Shown: positions 38,822-48,505, counted from the stretch's first letter. The stretch is 64,000 bases of DNA from Mycobacterium branderi (GCF_010728725.1 NZ_AP022606.1:2108001-2172000); one strand, 5' to 3'. Translations and numbers: made by a program. Notes: generated by a model from the sequence alone, not told the origin.

Positions 38822-38842
38822 TTCACCCTGTGTTCACTGATA
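38821..38842 (+). promoter_or_regulatory. Pho-box-like 11-nt direct repeat
   Basis: ATTCACCctgt (38821-38831) and GTTCACTgata (38832-38842) form two tandem 11-base units of the GTTCACC type bound by phosphate-response regulators (PhoP/RegX3 class) in actinobacteria. It is placed as expected for a pst promoter, but the dead insertion sequence now separates it from pstS by over 1.6 kb. Confidence 0.55.
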
Positions 38843-38893
38843 ACCGGCAATCTCCAACCCATGCGCACTGCGCCGCACGACGTTCGAGAAAGA

Positions 38894-38901
38894 CATCTCA
38901 C
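38894..38901 (+). repeat. Left direct repeat CATCTCAC flanking the insertion sequence
   Basis: CATCTCAC here and at 40222-40229 flank a 1320-bp segment that contains the transposase remnant. They may be a target duplication, or a shared core used in insertion, as IS110-family elements often lack true duplications. Confidence 0.5.
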
Positions 38902-40221
38902 GAAGTTAAGAGTCAAGCCACGAGCGAGAGAGGAGGTGGAAACGCCAGGTGTTCGTTGTAGAGCCGGCCGGTCTGCAGGCAGTGGTGGAGTTGGCCGAGA
39001 AACTTGTTGAACAGGTGCCGTTGGGCTTGGTGGTTCCAGTCTCCGGCGGCGCGGCGGGCATCGTAGTGGCGACGCGCGCCCGGCGAGGCGCGCAGCGATC
39101 CCAGTGCCCAGATCGGGCCGACGGCGGCCAGTCGCCGGTTCTTGATGTGGCGGTGCAGGACAACGGTTTTCTTGCCGCTGGCGCGGGTGATGGGGCGGAT
39201 CCGGCGAAGGCTTTGAGTCCGCGGGCCTCAGCGAAGCGGGTTCGGTCATCGCCGATCTCGGCGAGCACCTGGCGCCGGCCAACATCCCCAGGCCGGGGAA
39301 GCTGGTGATGATCTTGGCGTCCGGGTGTTGCTCAAAATGGGCGATCGCCGCCTCGGCCAGCTCGTCGGCCGCGGTGCAGGCGGCCTCGAGTTGGCGCAAC
39401 AACGCCGCCAGTTGGATGCCCATCGCGTTTTCCACGGCCGGCGGTTGGTGCAGGTAGGTGTCGGTGAACACGGCGCGCAACCGCTCGATATCGCGGTCGA
39501 GATGGCGTCGGCGGCCAGCTTTGGTCAGCAGTCGGCGCAGCCGGAGTCAGCGTCGCCGCCTGCGTTGGGGTCGGCGCAGCGGCCAAGATGGTGCGGGCGT
39601 CGGCGCGGGCCAGTCCACCCTCGGGCAGCCCGGCGAACGCGGCGATGGCGGCCGGGTAGAAGTCTTTGAGCAGGTCGCGGATCTGGTTGCCGATCTGCTG
39701 ACGCGCCCAAACCGCATCTTGCTGGGCGCGGGCGAGCACCCGGATGGCTTGGGCCAGCTCGGTGTCGGCGGGCAGCGGTCGGTGCGCGGCGGCATCGGTG
39801 CGCACGATATTGGCCAGCAGCACCGCATCGGTGGCATCGGATTTGGCCCCCGACACTGCATGCCGTGCCCGGTACCGCGAGGCCGCCAGTGGGTTGATCG
39901 GGTAGATCACCCGGCCGGTTTCGCGCAGCGCGGCCACCCACAGTCCGCGATCGGTTTCGATCCCCACCGGGATTGGATGCGCGGCGCTGTCACCGGCCTC
40001 AGCCAGCAGCGTCAACAGAGCCGCGAACCCGGCCGCATCATTGCTGACCCGTCCGCGGGCCACCACACGCCCGTCGTCGTCGATGACGGCGACATCGTGA
40101 TGTTCAGTGGCCCAATCAATTCCACAAAACAAGCCCAAGGTGTCATCACTCCTTCGATCGATGGTTATGCCGTCACCGGTGGACTCACGCGGCGCCCTAA
40201 TCGCGGGACTCTTAGGTCCGT
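38902..40221 (-). mobile_element. Inactivated IS110-family (IS1111-like) insertion sequence
   Basis: A 1320-bp element holds a broken DEDD transposase. Boundaries are inferred from flanking CATCTCAC repeats and from subterminal inverted repeats taagagtc (38907-38914) and gactctta (40207-40214), 5 and 7 bases inside the proposed ends, as in the IS1111 subgroup. The short non-coding segment at 40139-40221 could have encoded a guide (bridge) RNA. The element splits the mshD-pstS intergenic region. Confidence 0.7.
38913..40138 (-). pseudogene. IS110-family DEDD transposase, three frameshifts
   Basis: The first 200 residues are intact in one frame: GIDWATEHHDVAVID (first Asp), GIETDRGLW (Glu) and KSDATDAVLLA (Asp pair). 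The product then continues in other frames after shifts near 39540, 39270 and 39195: LRRLLTKAGRRRHLDRD, FPGLGMLAGA, LAEIGDDRTRFAEARGLKAF, then ITRASGKKTVVLHRHIKN through to a TGA at 38913. Three frameshifts mean it cannot make transposase. Length otherwise fits the family (about 410 residues). Confidence 0.9.
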
Positions 40222-40229
40222 CATCTCAC
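40222..40229 (+). repeat. Right direct repeat CATCTCAC flanking the insertion sequence
   Basis: Second copy of the 8-bp repeat at 38894-38901. Joining the two copies would restore a mshD-pstS spacer of about 358 bp. Confidence 0.5.
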
Positions 40230-40507
40230 TAGCCGTCCGTGACTCCAGCTCACCGCAGGACCTCGTTCTATCGAAGAGCTCAAGGCTCGGGAAACACAGT
40301 CGGGAGGTCAACCCTGCGGTGGGCTCGGGCAACGGCATCCCACCACCACCGGAGGTGATCTGCCGCCAGGCGCGCCGTTCTTTCTCTAGACGTCGAGCGT
40401 CGGGACAAACCAGGCATCACCTGACAGCAGACCAACCAGGAAACAGACCCTGGTCGCCACCACGACCAGCAATCCATCCCTACTAAACGATTAGGACGCG
40501 CTACACG
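40230..40507. other. Leader region between the insertion sequence and pstS
   Basis: No coding capacity is convincing here. It is less GC-rich near the end (tactaaacgattagg, 40481-40495), where a -10-like element could lie, and holds no further copy of the GTTCACC repeat that I can see. It is presumably the promoter-proximal part of the original pst control region. An opposite-strand long frame is a shadow of pstS. Confidence 0.5.
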
Positions 40508-41590
40508 GTGGGTAAAGCGTTGATCGCGGCGGCGGTCCTGAGCCTGGTACTGGCCGGCTGCGGCAGCGACAACAACATCGGCACCCCCGCGACGTCGTCG
40601 CCCGCGATCGACTGCGGCGGCAAAGACGCCCTCACCGGCGAGGGCTCGACCGCTCAACAAAACGCCATCGCGCTGTTCAACCAGGCCTGGGCGCGGTTCT
40701 GCCCCCGCAAGAACGTGTCCTACAACCCGACAGGGTCGGGCGCGGGCCGGGAGCAGTTCGTCGCCGGTCATGTCGATTTCGCCGGCTCGGACTCGCCGCT
40801 GACCGCTGAGCAGGCCGAACCGGCAACCAAGCGCTGCAACGGCAACCCGGCCTGGCACCTGCCGCTGGTGTTCGGGCCGGTGGCGGTGGCCTACCACCTC
40901 GACGGCGTCAACCCCCTCGTCGTCAACGCCGACGTGCTGGCCAAGATCTTCACCGGCAAGATCACCAATTGGCGCGACCCGGCGATCGCGGCGCTCAACC
41001 GCGGCGTCACCCTGCCCGACATCGACATTGCGCCGATCTACCGGTCGGACTCCTCGGGCACCACCGACAACTTTCAGAAATACCTGGGCGCCGCGGCCCC
41101 GCAGAGCTGGACCAAAGGTGCCGGCAGCGAGTTTCAGGGCGGCGTCGGCGAGGGCGTGCAGAAGTCCGCGGGTGTGGTGCAGGCCGTGCAGTCCACGCCC
41201 GGCGCCGTCGCCTACGTCGAGAAGGGCTTCGCCGACCAGGCCTCGCTGACCTATGCGCAGATCGACGACGGCGGCGGCGCAGTGGCGCTGAGCGACGACG
41301 CCGCCCGCAACGCGATCGACGACGCCAAGTTCGCCGGCGCCGGCAACGACCTGCGGCTGGACCTGAACTCTCTCTACGGCACCAAAGAACCCGGCGCCTA
41401 CCCGCTGGTGCTGGTGACCTACGAGATCGTGTGCTCGAAAGGCTACGACTCGGGCATTTCGACGGCGCTCAAATCGTTTCTGACCGCGGCCGCCGACTAC
41501 GGTCAACAGGGGCTGTCGCCGGCCGGATACATTCCGCTGCCGGACAGGTTCAAGCAACGCCTGGTGGCGGCGATCGGCGCGATCCAATAA
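40508..41590 (+). CDS. pstS: Phosphate ABC transporter substrate-binding lipoprotein
   Basis: A 360-residue lipoprotein: signal ALIAAAVLSLVLAGC with lipidated Cys18, then the phosphate pocket (GEGSTAQQNAI, YNPTGSGAGREQF, DFAGSDSPL, YRSDSSGTTDNFQKYL). It captures phosphate outside the membrane for PstCAB. The GTG at 40508 gives the correct signal length. Its likely Pho-box control site is displaced by the insertion sequence upstream, so regulation may be altered. Confidence 0.96.
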   Translation: MGKALIAAAVLSLVLAGCGSDNNIGTPATSSPAIDCGGKDALTGEGSTAQQNAIALFNQAWARFCPRKNVSYNPTGSGAGREQFVAGHVDFAGSDSPLTAEQAEPATKRCNGNPAWHLPLVFGPVAVAYHLDGVNPLVVNADVLAKIFTGKITNWRDPAIAALNRGVTLPDIDIAPIYRSDSSGTTDNFQKYLGAAAPQSWTKGAGSEFQGGVGEGVQKSAGVVQAVQSTPGAVAYVEKGFADQASLTYAQIDDGGGAVALSDDAARNAIDDAKFAGAGNDLRLDLNSLYGTKEPGAYPLVLVTYEIVCSKGYDSGISTALKSFLTAAADYGQQGLSPAGYIPLPDRFKQRLVAAIGAIQ

Positions 41591-41613
41591 GAACCAACGG
41601 CGATGGGATCGAA

Positions 41614-42639
41614 GTGACAACGCCAAATCCGTCCGACGCGGGTTCGGGTGAGGTCGTCGCTGCGCCGGTTCCCGAACCGATCACCCCGCCCACCATTCCG
41701 TGGGGCAGGAGCAAACCCCGCCTGGGGGATCGCATCTTTCGCGGGCTGTCGGAAGGCTCTGGCGTCCTGATCGTCGTGCTGATCGGCGCCATCGCGGTCT
41801 TTTTGCTGTGGCGCGCCATCCCGGCGCTGGCCCGCAACAAAGAGAACTTCTTCACCTACGGCGGCAACTGGGTCACCACCGACACCTCGGCGATGCACTT
41901 CGGCATCTTCGACATGCTGCAGGTCACGGTTTTCGTCGCGTTGTTCGCGCTGATGCTGGCCATGCCGGTGGCGCTGGGCATCGCGATCTATCTGACCCAG
42001 TACGCGCCGCGACGGGTGGTGGGCCCACTGGCCTACATGGTCGACCTGCTCGCCGCGGTGCCGTCGATCATTTACGGCGTCTGGGGCCTCTATGTGCTGG
42101 CGCCGCGGCTGCGGCCGATCGCGACGTGGCTCAACCACCACCTGGGGTGGTGCTTTCTGTTCGCCAACGGCAACGCGTCCGTCGCCGGGGGCGGCACGAT
42201 CTTCACCGCGGGGATCGTGCTGGCGGTGATGATCCTGCCGATCATCACCGCGGTCACCCGCGAGGTCTTCGTCCAGACGCCCCAGGCCCATATCGAGGCG
42301 GCGCTGGCGCTCGGCGCCACCCGGTGGGAAGTGGTCAAGACGACGGTGCTGCCGTTCGGCCGGTCGGGCTACATCAGCGGCGCGATGCTGGGGCTGGGCC
42401 GTGCGCTGGGCGAGACCGTCGCGCTGCTGATCATCCTTCGCGGCACGCAGTCGGCGTTCGGCTGGTCGCTCTTCGACGGCGGCTACACCTTCGCCAGCAA
42501 GATCGCGGCCACCGCGGCGGAATTCAACAACCAGTACAAGGCGGGTGCCTACATCGCCGCCGGACTGGTGCTGTTCCTGCTCACCTTTCTGGTCAACGCG
42601 CTGGCGCGCGCAGCGGTTGCAGGTAAGGGAACTCGATGA
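41614..42639 (+). CDS. pstC: Phosphate ABC transporter permease PstC
   Basis: A 341-residue permease with about six spans. The first is VLIVVLIGAIAVFLLW, and the ABC-contact (EAA) loop is EAALALGATRWEVVKTTVLPFGRSGYISG with GLGRALGETVA. The start is GTG at 41614, 23 bases after the pstS stop; the longer frame upstream is a shadow of pstS. It ends with an ATGA overlap into pstA. Confidence 0.96.
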   Translation: MTTPNPSDAGSGEVVAAPVPEPITPPTIPWGRSKPRLGDRIFRGLSEGSGVLIVVLIGAIAVFLLWRAIPALARNKENFFTYGGNWVTTDTSAMHFGIFDMLQVTVFVALFALMLAMPVALGIAIYLTQYAPRRVVGPLAYMVDLLAAVPSIIYGVWGLYVLAPRLRPIATWLNHHLGWCFLFANGNASVAGGGTIFTAGIVLAVMILPIITAVTREVFVQTPQAHIEAALALGATRWEVVKTTVLPFGRSGYISGAMLGLGRALGETVALLIILRGTQSAFGWSLFDGGYTFASKIAATAAEFNNQYKAGAYIAAGLVLFLLTFLVNALARAAVAGKGTR

Positions 42640-43550
42640 CCTCGATCCTGGATCGCCCGGTCAAGGCGCGCACATTCGCCGGAACCAGCCTGCGGCGCCG
42701 GGTCGCCGACAATGTCGCGACGGTGCTGGTGACGCTGTCGATGGCGGTGGCGCTGGTCCCGTTGCTGTGGGTGCTCTACTCGGTGGTCGCCAAGGGATTC
42801 CGGGCGATCACGTCCACGGTGTGGTGGACACACTCGCAGGCCGGCTTGACGGCGTTCGTGAGTGGCGGCGGCGCCTACCACGCGATCGTCGGCACCGTGC
42901 TGCAGGGGCTGGTCTGCGCGGCCATCTCCATCCCGGTCGGCGTCTTCGTAGCGATCTACCTCGTCGAATACGGCGCGGGCACCGGCCTGGGGCGCCTGAC
43001 GACGTTCATGGTCGACATCCTCACCGGCGTGCCGTCGATCGTCGCCGCGTTGTTCATCTACGCGCTGTGCGTGGCCACCCTGGGCCTGCCGCGCTCCGGC
43101 TTGGCGGTGTCGCTGGCGTTGGTGTTGTTGATGCTTCCGGTGATCGTGCGGGCGACCGAGGAGATGCTGCGGATCGTCCCGGTGGATCTGCGCGAGGCCA
43201 GTTACGCACTCGGCGTACCGAAGTGGAAAACCATTGCGCGAATTGTGATTCCGACGGGCCTGTCCGGAATCATCACCGGCATCATGCTGGCGCTGGCCCG
43301 GGTGATGGGCGAGACGGCGCCGCTGCTGATTCTGGTGGGCTATTCGCAGGCGATGAACTTCGACATGGTCAGCGGCTTCATGGGGTCGCTGCCCGGTATG
43401 ATGTATGACCAGACGTCGGCCGGCGCGGGTGCCAATCCCGTCCCGACCGAACGACTGTGGGGCGCTGCGGTGACGCTTATACTGCTGATCGCCGTGATCA
43501 ATGTCGGGGCCAAAGTGGTCGCGAAAATCTTTGCGCCTAAGAAATTCTAG
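42636..43550 (+). CDS. pstA: Phosphate ABC transporter permease PstA
   Basis: A 304-residue permease paired with PstC. Six spans are visible, with EEMLRIVPVDLREASYALGVPKWKTI as the ABC-contact loop and ALARVMGETAPLL as the signature that follows. The start overlaps the pstC stop by 4 bp. Encodes the second half of the channel. Confidence 0.96.
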   Translation: MTSILDRPVKARTFAGTSLRRRVADNVATVLVTLSMAVALVPLLWVLYSVVAKGFRAITSTVWWTHSQAGLTAFVSGGGAYHAIVGTVLQGLVCAAISIPVGVFVAIYLVEYGAGTGLGRLTTFMVDILTGVPSIVAALFIYALCVATLGLPRSGLAVSLALVLLMLPVIVRATEEMLRIVPVDLREASYALGVPKWKTIARIVIPTGLSGIITGIMLALARVMGETAPLLILVGYSQAMNFDMVSGFMGSLPGMMYDQTSAGAGANPVPTERLWGAAVTLILLIAVINVGAKVVAKIFAPKKF

Positions 43551-43562
43551 GCAGGAGAAGCG

Positions 43563-44339
43563 GTGGCTAAGCGGTTGGACCTCAAAGACCTCAACATCTA
43601 TTACGGGTCGTTTCACGCGGTCGCCGACGTGTCGCTGTCAGTGCTGCCGCGCAGTGTGACCGCGTTCATCGGGCCGTCCGGCTGCGGCAAGACGACAGTG
43701 CTGCGCACCCTCAACCGCATGCACGAGGTCATCCCCGGTGCCCGCGTGGAGGGCACGGTGCTGCTCGACGACGACGACATCTACGGCCCGGGAATCGACC
43801 CGGTCGGTGTGCGCAGGGCGATCGGGATGGTGTTCCAGCGGCCAAATCCCTTTCCCACCATGTCAATTCGCGACAACGTGGTGGCTGGGCTGAAACTGCA
43901 GGGCGTGCGCAACCGCAAGATCCTCGACGACACCGCCGAATACTCGTTGCGCGGAGCCAACTTATGGGACGAGGTCAAAGACCGGCTGGACCGGCCCGGT
44001 GGCGGGTTGTCCGGCGGGCAGCAGCAGCGGCTGTGCATCGCCCGGGCCATCGCGGTGCAGCCCGACGTGTTGCTGATGGACGAGCCGTGCTCGTCGCTCG
44101 ATCCGATTTCGACGATGGCGATCGAGGAGCTGATCGCCGAGCTGAAGCAGGATTACACGATCGTCATCGTCACCCATAACATGCAGCAGGCCGCGCGGGT
44201 GAGCAACCAGACCGCGTTCTTCAACCTGGAGGCCGTCGGGAAACCCGGCCGGCTGGTGGAGATCGACGACACCGAGAAGATCTTCTCCAACCCCACCCAG
44301 AAAGCCACCGAAGACTACATTTCCGGTCGCTTCGGCTAG
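43563..44339 (+). CDS. pstB: Phosphate ABC transporter ATPase PstB (PhoT)
   Basis: A 258-residue ABC ATPase: Walker [17 protein letters not shown], signature [16 protein letters not shown], Walker [14 protein letters not shown], and the switch His in [10 protein letters not shown] good ribosome site (AGGAG) precedes the GTG at 43563. In M. tuberculosis the orthologue phoT (Rv0820) stands alone here; in this genome it ends a complete pstSCAB operon. It converges with phoU. Confidence 0.97.
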   Translation: MAKRLDLKDLNIYYGSFHAVADVSLSVLPRSVTAFIGPSGCGKTTVLRTLNRMHEVIPGARVEGTVLLDDDDIYGPGIDPVGVRRAIGMVFQRPNPFPTMSIRDNVVAGLKLQGVRNRKILDDTAEYSLRGANLWDEVKDRLDRPGGGLSGGQQQRLCIARAIAVQPDVLLMDEPCSSLDPISTMAIEELIAELKQDYTIVIVTHNMQQAARVSNQTAFFNLEAVGKPGRLVEIDDTEKIFSNPTQKATEDYISGRFG

Positions 44340-44344
44340 CGCGA

Positions 44345-45013
44345 CTAGCCCGAGGTGGCCACCGCGTCGTCTTCGGGGAAGCGGCCGGTCGCCTGGAAGA
44401 TGACCCGGCGCGCCACCTCGACGGCGTGGTCGGCAAAGCGTTCGTAGAACCGGCCCAGCAATGTCACGTCGACAGCGGCGGCCACCCCGTGCTTCCACTC
44501 GCGGTCCATCAGCACGGTGAACAGGTGCCGGTGCAGGTCGTCCATCGCGTCGTCTTCTTCGCGGATGCGAGCGGCCTTCTCCGGGTCGCGTGACAGCAGC
44601 ACCTCCTGCGCGCTGTTGCCCAATTCGACTGCAACCCTGCCCATTTCGGCGAAGTAGCCGTTGACCTCTTCGGGCAGGGCGTGCTGGGGGTGGCGTCGCC
44701 GGGCGATCTTGGCGACATGCAGAGCCAGCGCGCCCATCCGGTCGATGTCGGCGACCATCTGGATCGCGCTGACAATCGCGCGCAGGTCACCGGCGACCGG
44801 TGCCTGCAGGGCCAGCAGCACAAAAGCGCTTTCCTCTGCGCGGGCGCTCAGCGTCGCGATTTTCTCGTGGTCGGATATGACCTGTTCGGCCAGCACCAGG
44901 TCGGCCTGCAGCAGCGCCTGCGTCGCGCGTTCCATGGCGGCGCCGGCGAGCCCGCACATCTCGCCGAGCAGCTCGGAGAGCCCGGAAAGCTGTTCCTGGT
45001 AGGCGGTCCGCAT
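44345..45013 (-). CDS. phoU: Phosphate-signalling protein PhoU (PhoY2-like)
   Basis: A 222-residue protein of two three-helix PhoU repeats. Metal-binding E/DxxxD motifs are seen as [10 protein letters not shown] and in SDHEKI. PhoU links PstB state to the SenX3-RegX3 phosphate response and affects persister formation in mycobacteria. It is encoded opposite to the pst operon, ends 5 bp apart, as phoY2 is to phoT in M. tuberculosis. Confidence 0.95.
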   Translation of the reverse strand: MRTAYQEQLSGLSELLGEMCGLAGAAMERATQALLQADLVLAEQVISDHEKIATLSARAEESAFVLLALQAPVAGDLRAIVSAIQMVADIDRMGALALHVAKIARRRHPQHALPEEVNGYFAEMGRVAVELGNSAQEVLLSRDPEKAARIREEDDAMDDLHRHLFTVLMDREWKHGVAAAVDVTLLGRFYERFADHAVEVARRVIFQATGRFPEDDAVATSG

Positions 45014-45087
45014 GTTGTCAAGACTACGTTCTCAGCCGGGAAAAGCCACGAAGGCCGACCTGAATTGGCGGTGAATGCCAATTACGG

Positions 45088-47187
45088 CTATTCGCAGGTG
45101 GTGTCGGCGGCGTTGGTGACGGACAAGTCCTCGGGAAGCTTGGTCGGTGTGCTGCTGGCGCTGCGGTCGATCTGCACGCTGACCGACGAACCGCTGGGCG
45201 GCGGCGCCGAGACAGCCCGGAAGTCCGGGCCGAGGACAACCTGCACAACCTGCTCAATTCCGGTGACCCGCTCCACCTTTGAGCTGCCGAACGACGCGGC
45301 TACCGTCGCCGCGGCCTGCTCGTTGCCCGGTGAGAAGAACACCGTGGTCGATTTCAGCGAGCTCGGGTAGTCGTCCGGCTCCTTGACCTTGAAGCCGTAC
45401 TGCTGCAACTCGGCGGCGGCGGTGGCGGCCAGGCCGGACTTGCCGGTCGAGTTGGACACCTGCACGGTGATCTCCTGCGGCGAGGTCGTCACCGCCTGCA
45501 CCTGCTCGGAGTGCGGCGCGGTTGACGGGCTGGGTTGCGCCGCTTGGCTGGTGCTCGACTGGGTTGTCGGCGTCGACGTCGCGTTCTTGTCGTTCTCTTT
45601 CGGCAGTGGATCGTCGTTGATGATGGCGTCGAAGAGCGCGCGCATGTCGGCGGTGCGCGGCGGCTCGTTGCCGTTCTCGTCGGTTTCGCCGGTCGGCACG
45701 GTGACGAAGGTGACGTGGCCGGCGGACATCCCCTGCACCGATTGGCCGAGGTCGACGAGATCCTTGGTCTTGACGTTGTCGACGGAGCTCTCGCTGATGA
45801 ACATGTTGACGACGTTGTTGAGCTTGCTCAGCGAAAAGAACGTGTCGCTGGAGATCAGCGAACGCAGCAGCGACGACAAGAACAGCTGCTGGCGTTTGAT
45901 GCGCCCGTAGTCGCCGTTGTTCTCGGTGGTGACTTTGCGGGCCCGCACATAGTTCAGCGCCGTCGTCCCGTCGATGACCTGGCGCCCGGCGCGATCGAGC
46001 ACCGTGCCGAGCTCGTAGTCCTTCAGCGGGGTGGTCGTGCAGACTTCGACGCCGCCGAGCGCGTCGACCATCTTGGCGAAACCGGCGAAGTCGATGGCTA
46101 TGAAGCGGTTGATCGAAAGGCCGGACAGCTTCTGGATGACCTTGACCAGACACTTCGGTCCGCCGAAGGCGTAGGCCGAGTTCAGTTTGGTCTCGGTGTA
46201 GATGTACCTATCGCCGTACTTTCCGGTCTCCTCGTCATAGAGCGGACCGTAGGCGCCGGTGTCGGGGTTCCACGCCTCGCATTTCATCGGCGTGATCGCC
46301 AGGTCGCGCGGAAACGACACGGCGACCACGCGTTTACGGTTCGCCGGGATGTTGACCAGCATGATGGTGTCGGACCGGGCGCCGCCGGCGTCCTCGGTGT
46401 CGCCCGCGCCCATCGCGGCGTTGGCCCCGGCCCGGGAGTCGACGCCGACGATCAGGAAATCCTCGTCGCCGTACTGCCCGTTGGGGTCCATGATGTCGTG
46501 TGAGTGCGGGTCGAGCGCGCTTATGGTGTTGAGCCGGTTGTTTTTCGAGGCGCTCCACTGGTACGCCCCGCCGGTCAGGGCCAGCGACAGCACGGCGATC
46601 AGCGCCGCGACCGCGCGGCCGGCCACCAACGCGGTGCGGCGCTTGCGTTTCGGTGTGGGCTCGGGGATTTCGGCAGCCGCCGGGTCGCCGAGGATCCGTG
46701 CCGGCGGCACCCGCCCCGACGCCGGGGGCAGCACCGTGGTTTCTTCGGCCGCAACGAGACGCCGTGGGCGCGGCGGCAGGTCCAGGTCAGGCAGCTCGGA
46801 GGCATACGCCGACGACATCGGCGCGGCGTAGGCGTCGAATCGGTGATCCGGCTCGTCCCGGGGTTCCTCGTCGGGTGGCTCGATATCCGGCTCCGCGCGG
46901 TGGCGGCTGCGCCGCGCCGGGGGTGGGCCGCCGACCTTGGCGATCAGCTCGGCGACCGTGAGCCCGCCGTCGGTGTGGCATCCGGTCGAGTTGTCGTCGC
47001 CGTGAGTGCGTGCCACCGGCGGCGCGGGTCGGCGAGGGGCGGCCACGGCGCCGTGAGACGAGATCCCGAACCGTTCCCACGGCGCGGCGGGTAGCGATCG
47101 CAGTGAAGTTCCGGTAATCCCGATGTCGTCACCCTCGACGGCTGCGGGGTGCGGGCGGCCCGGAGTGGCGTTGTTGCCGTCACTCAT
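45088..47187 (-). CDS. LytR-CpsA-Psr (LCP) family protein, Rv0822c-like
   Basis: A 699-residue membrane protein. The first ~185 residues are a cytoplasmic, Pro/Arg/Asp-rich disordered tail; a single span follows (LVAGRAVAALIAVLSLALTGG); then the LCP domain (DFLIVGVDSRAG, ARSDTIMLVNIPANRKRVVAVSFPRDL, GYDAFG-type block AYAFGGPKCLV) and a C-terminal LytR_C domain (ITVQVSNSTGKSGLAATAA). LCP enzymes attach arabinogalactan to peptidoglycan. The start overlaps a 51-codon frame upstream. Confidence 0.94.
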   Translation of the reverse strand: MSDGNNATPGRPHPAAVEGDDIGITGTSLRSLPAAPWERFGISSHGAVAAPRRPAPPVARTHGDDNSTGCHTDGGLTVAELIAKVGGPPPARRSRHRAEPDIEPPDEEPRDEPDHRFDAYAAPMSSAYASELPDLDLPPRPRRLVAAEETTVLPPASGRVPPARILGDPAAAEIPEPTPKRKRRTALVAGRAVAALIAVLSLALTGGAYQWSASKNNRLNTISALDPHSHDIMDPNGQYGDEDFLIVGVDSRAGANAAMGAGDTEDAGGARSDTIMLVNIPANRKRVVAVSFPRDLAITPMKCEAWNPDTGAYGPLYDEETGKYGDRYIYTETKLNSAYAFGGPKCLVKVIQKLSGLSINRFIAIDFAGFAKMVDALGGVEVCTTTPLKDYELGTVLDRAGRQVIDGTTALNYVRARKVTTENNGDYGRIKRQQLFLSSLLRSLISSDTFFSLSKLNNVVNMFISESSVDNVKTKDLVDLGQSVQGMSAGHVTFVTVPTGETDENGNEPPRTADMRALFDAIINDDPLPKENDKNATSTPTTQSSTSQAAQPSPSTAPHSEQVQAVTTSPQEITVQVSNSTGKSGLAATAAAELQQYGFKVKEPDDYPSSLKSTTVFFSPGNEQAAATVAASFGSSKVERVTGIEQVVQVVLGPDFRAVSAPPPSGSSVSVQIDRSASSTPTKLPEDLSVTNAADTTCE

Positions 47188-47339
47188 GTCCTACCGGCCT
47201 CCGAAACTCTGATGAGGTGCTCGACGTGTTCGTGCGCATACATCAGGGCAGTGCTCGCGGTGGCAGCACCACAAAATCGCGCTCCCCCCGGGGGTCCACC
47301 GGAGCGCGTTGCAACAAGTTCCACATCGTAGCCAGACAT
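47184..47339 (-). CDS. Small ORF coupled to the LCP gene
   Basis: ATG at 47339 opens a 51-residue frame (MSGYDVELVATRSGGPPGGA... ending LIRVSEAGRT) whose TGA overlaps the LCP ATG by 4 bases. It contains HEHVEH, a possible metal-binding bit, and no span. I know no homologue. The overlap supports translation, but the frame is short and GC-rich, so it may be chance. Confidence 0.35.
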   Translation of the reverse strand: MSGYDVELVATRSGGPPGGARFCGAATASTALMYAHEHVEHLIRVSEAGRT

Positions 47340-47371
47340 CGGCCGAAACGCGATGTCGAGACAGTCTCGAT

Positions 47372-48499
47372 TCAGCCACCGGAGTGCATGACGTCCGCCC
47401 CGGCCGGCACGGTGCAGTCGTCGCGGTCGGCCAGCCACCCGTCGGGCAGCGCGACCCGCGCCGGCGAGCCCTGCCTGCCCCGCGGCCCGGTGGCCGCGTC
47501 CGGGAACGGGACCGCGGCGTCGAGGTGGTCCAGTAGACGGTCGAGCTCGTCGAGCGTCTTGACCAGCGCCAGCGACCGTCGCAACTCCGAGCCGGCCGGG
47601 AAGCCGTGCAGATACCACCCGATGTGCTTGCGGATATCCCGCATGCCCTTGTCCTCACCGAAGTGGGCGGCCAGCAGCGCCCCGTGCCGGCGGATGATGT
47701 CGGCGACTTGACCGAGCGTCGGCGGCGTGGGCGGCGGGCTGCCGGTGAAGGCGGCCGACAGCTCGGCGAACAGCCACGGCCGGCCCAGGCACCCGCGGCC
47801 GATCACAACGCCGTCGCAGCCGGTGGCGGCCATCATGGTCAGGGCGTCGCTGGCGTCGAAGATGTCGCCGTTGCCCAGCACCGGGATGGTCCGCACCTGC
47901 GCTTTGAGCGCGGCGATCTGCTCCCAGTCCGCCGCGCCCGAATAGCGCTGCGCGGCCGTGCGGGCATGCAGGGCCACGGCGGCGGCGCCCTCGGCTTCGG
48001 CGATGCGGCCGGCGTCCAAGTGAGTGTGGTGGTCGTCGTCGATGCCGATCCGGAACTTGACGGTCACCGGGATGCCGTCGGCGGCGCGCACGGCCGCGGC
48101 GACGATCTGGCCGAACAGCCGCCGCTTGTAGGGCAGCGCCGCGCCTCCGCCGCGACGGGTGACCTTGGGCACCGGGCAGCCGAAGTTCATGTCGACGTGA
48201 TCGGCCAGGCCCTCGGCGGCGATCATCTTCACCGCCTCGTAGGTGGTGGCCGGGTCGACGGTGTAGAGCTGCAGCGAGCGCGGCGACTCGTCGGGGGAGA
48301 ACGTCGTCATGTGCATGGTGGCCGGATGCCGCTCGACAAGCGCGCGTGCGGTCACCATCTCGCAGACGTAGAGTCCGCTGACCGTCCCGACCAGTGCCTG
48401 CTCGAGCTCCCGGCACAGCGTCCGGAACGCAACGTTTGTGACACCCGCCATCGGTGCTAACACCACCGGGCTGGCGAGCGTGATGGGCCCGATGCGCAA
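47372..48499 (-). CDS. dus: tRNA-dihydrouridine synthase (DusB-like)
   Basis: A 375-residue FMN enzyme that reduces uridine to dihydrouridine in tRNA. VVLAPMAGVTNVAFRTL is at the start of the TIM barrel, the catalytic Cys is in NFGCPVPKV (about 107), and NGDIFDA and IGRGCLGRPWLF bind FMN. Start is TTG at 48499, since an in-frame TAG lies two codons upstream. It follows the desA1 stop by 6 bases, so both are co-transcribed. Confidence 0.93.
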   Translation of the reverse strand: MRIGPITLASPVVLAPMAGVTNVAFRTLCRELEQALVGTVSGLYVCEMVTARALVERHPATMHMTTFSPDESPRSLQLYTVDPATTYEAVKMIAAEGLADHVDMNFGCPVPKVTRRGGGAALPYKRRLFGQIVAAAVRAADGIPVTVKFRIGIDDDHHTHLDAGRIAEAEGAAAVALHARTAAQRYSGAADWEQIAALKAQVRTIPVLGNGDIFDASDALTMMAATGCDGVVIGRGCLGRPWLFAELSAAFTGSPPPTPPTLGQVADIIRRHGALLAAHFGEDKGMRDIRKHIGWYLHGFPAGSELRRSLALVKTLDELDRLLDHLDAAVPFPDAATGPRGRQGSPARVALPDGWLADRDDCTVPAGADVMHSGG

Positions 48500-48505
48500 T
48501 GCCGG

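Noticed and set aside
40280..41626. 448-codon minus-strand frame over pstS
   Set aside because: It is a shadow of pstS, which has a lipobox and phosphate motifs.
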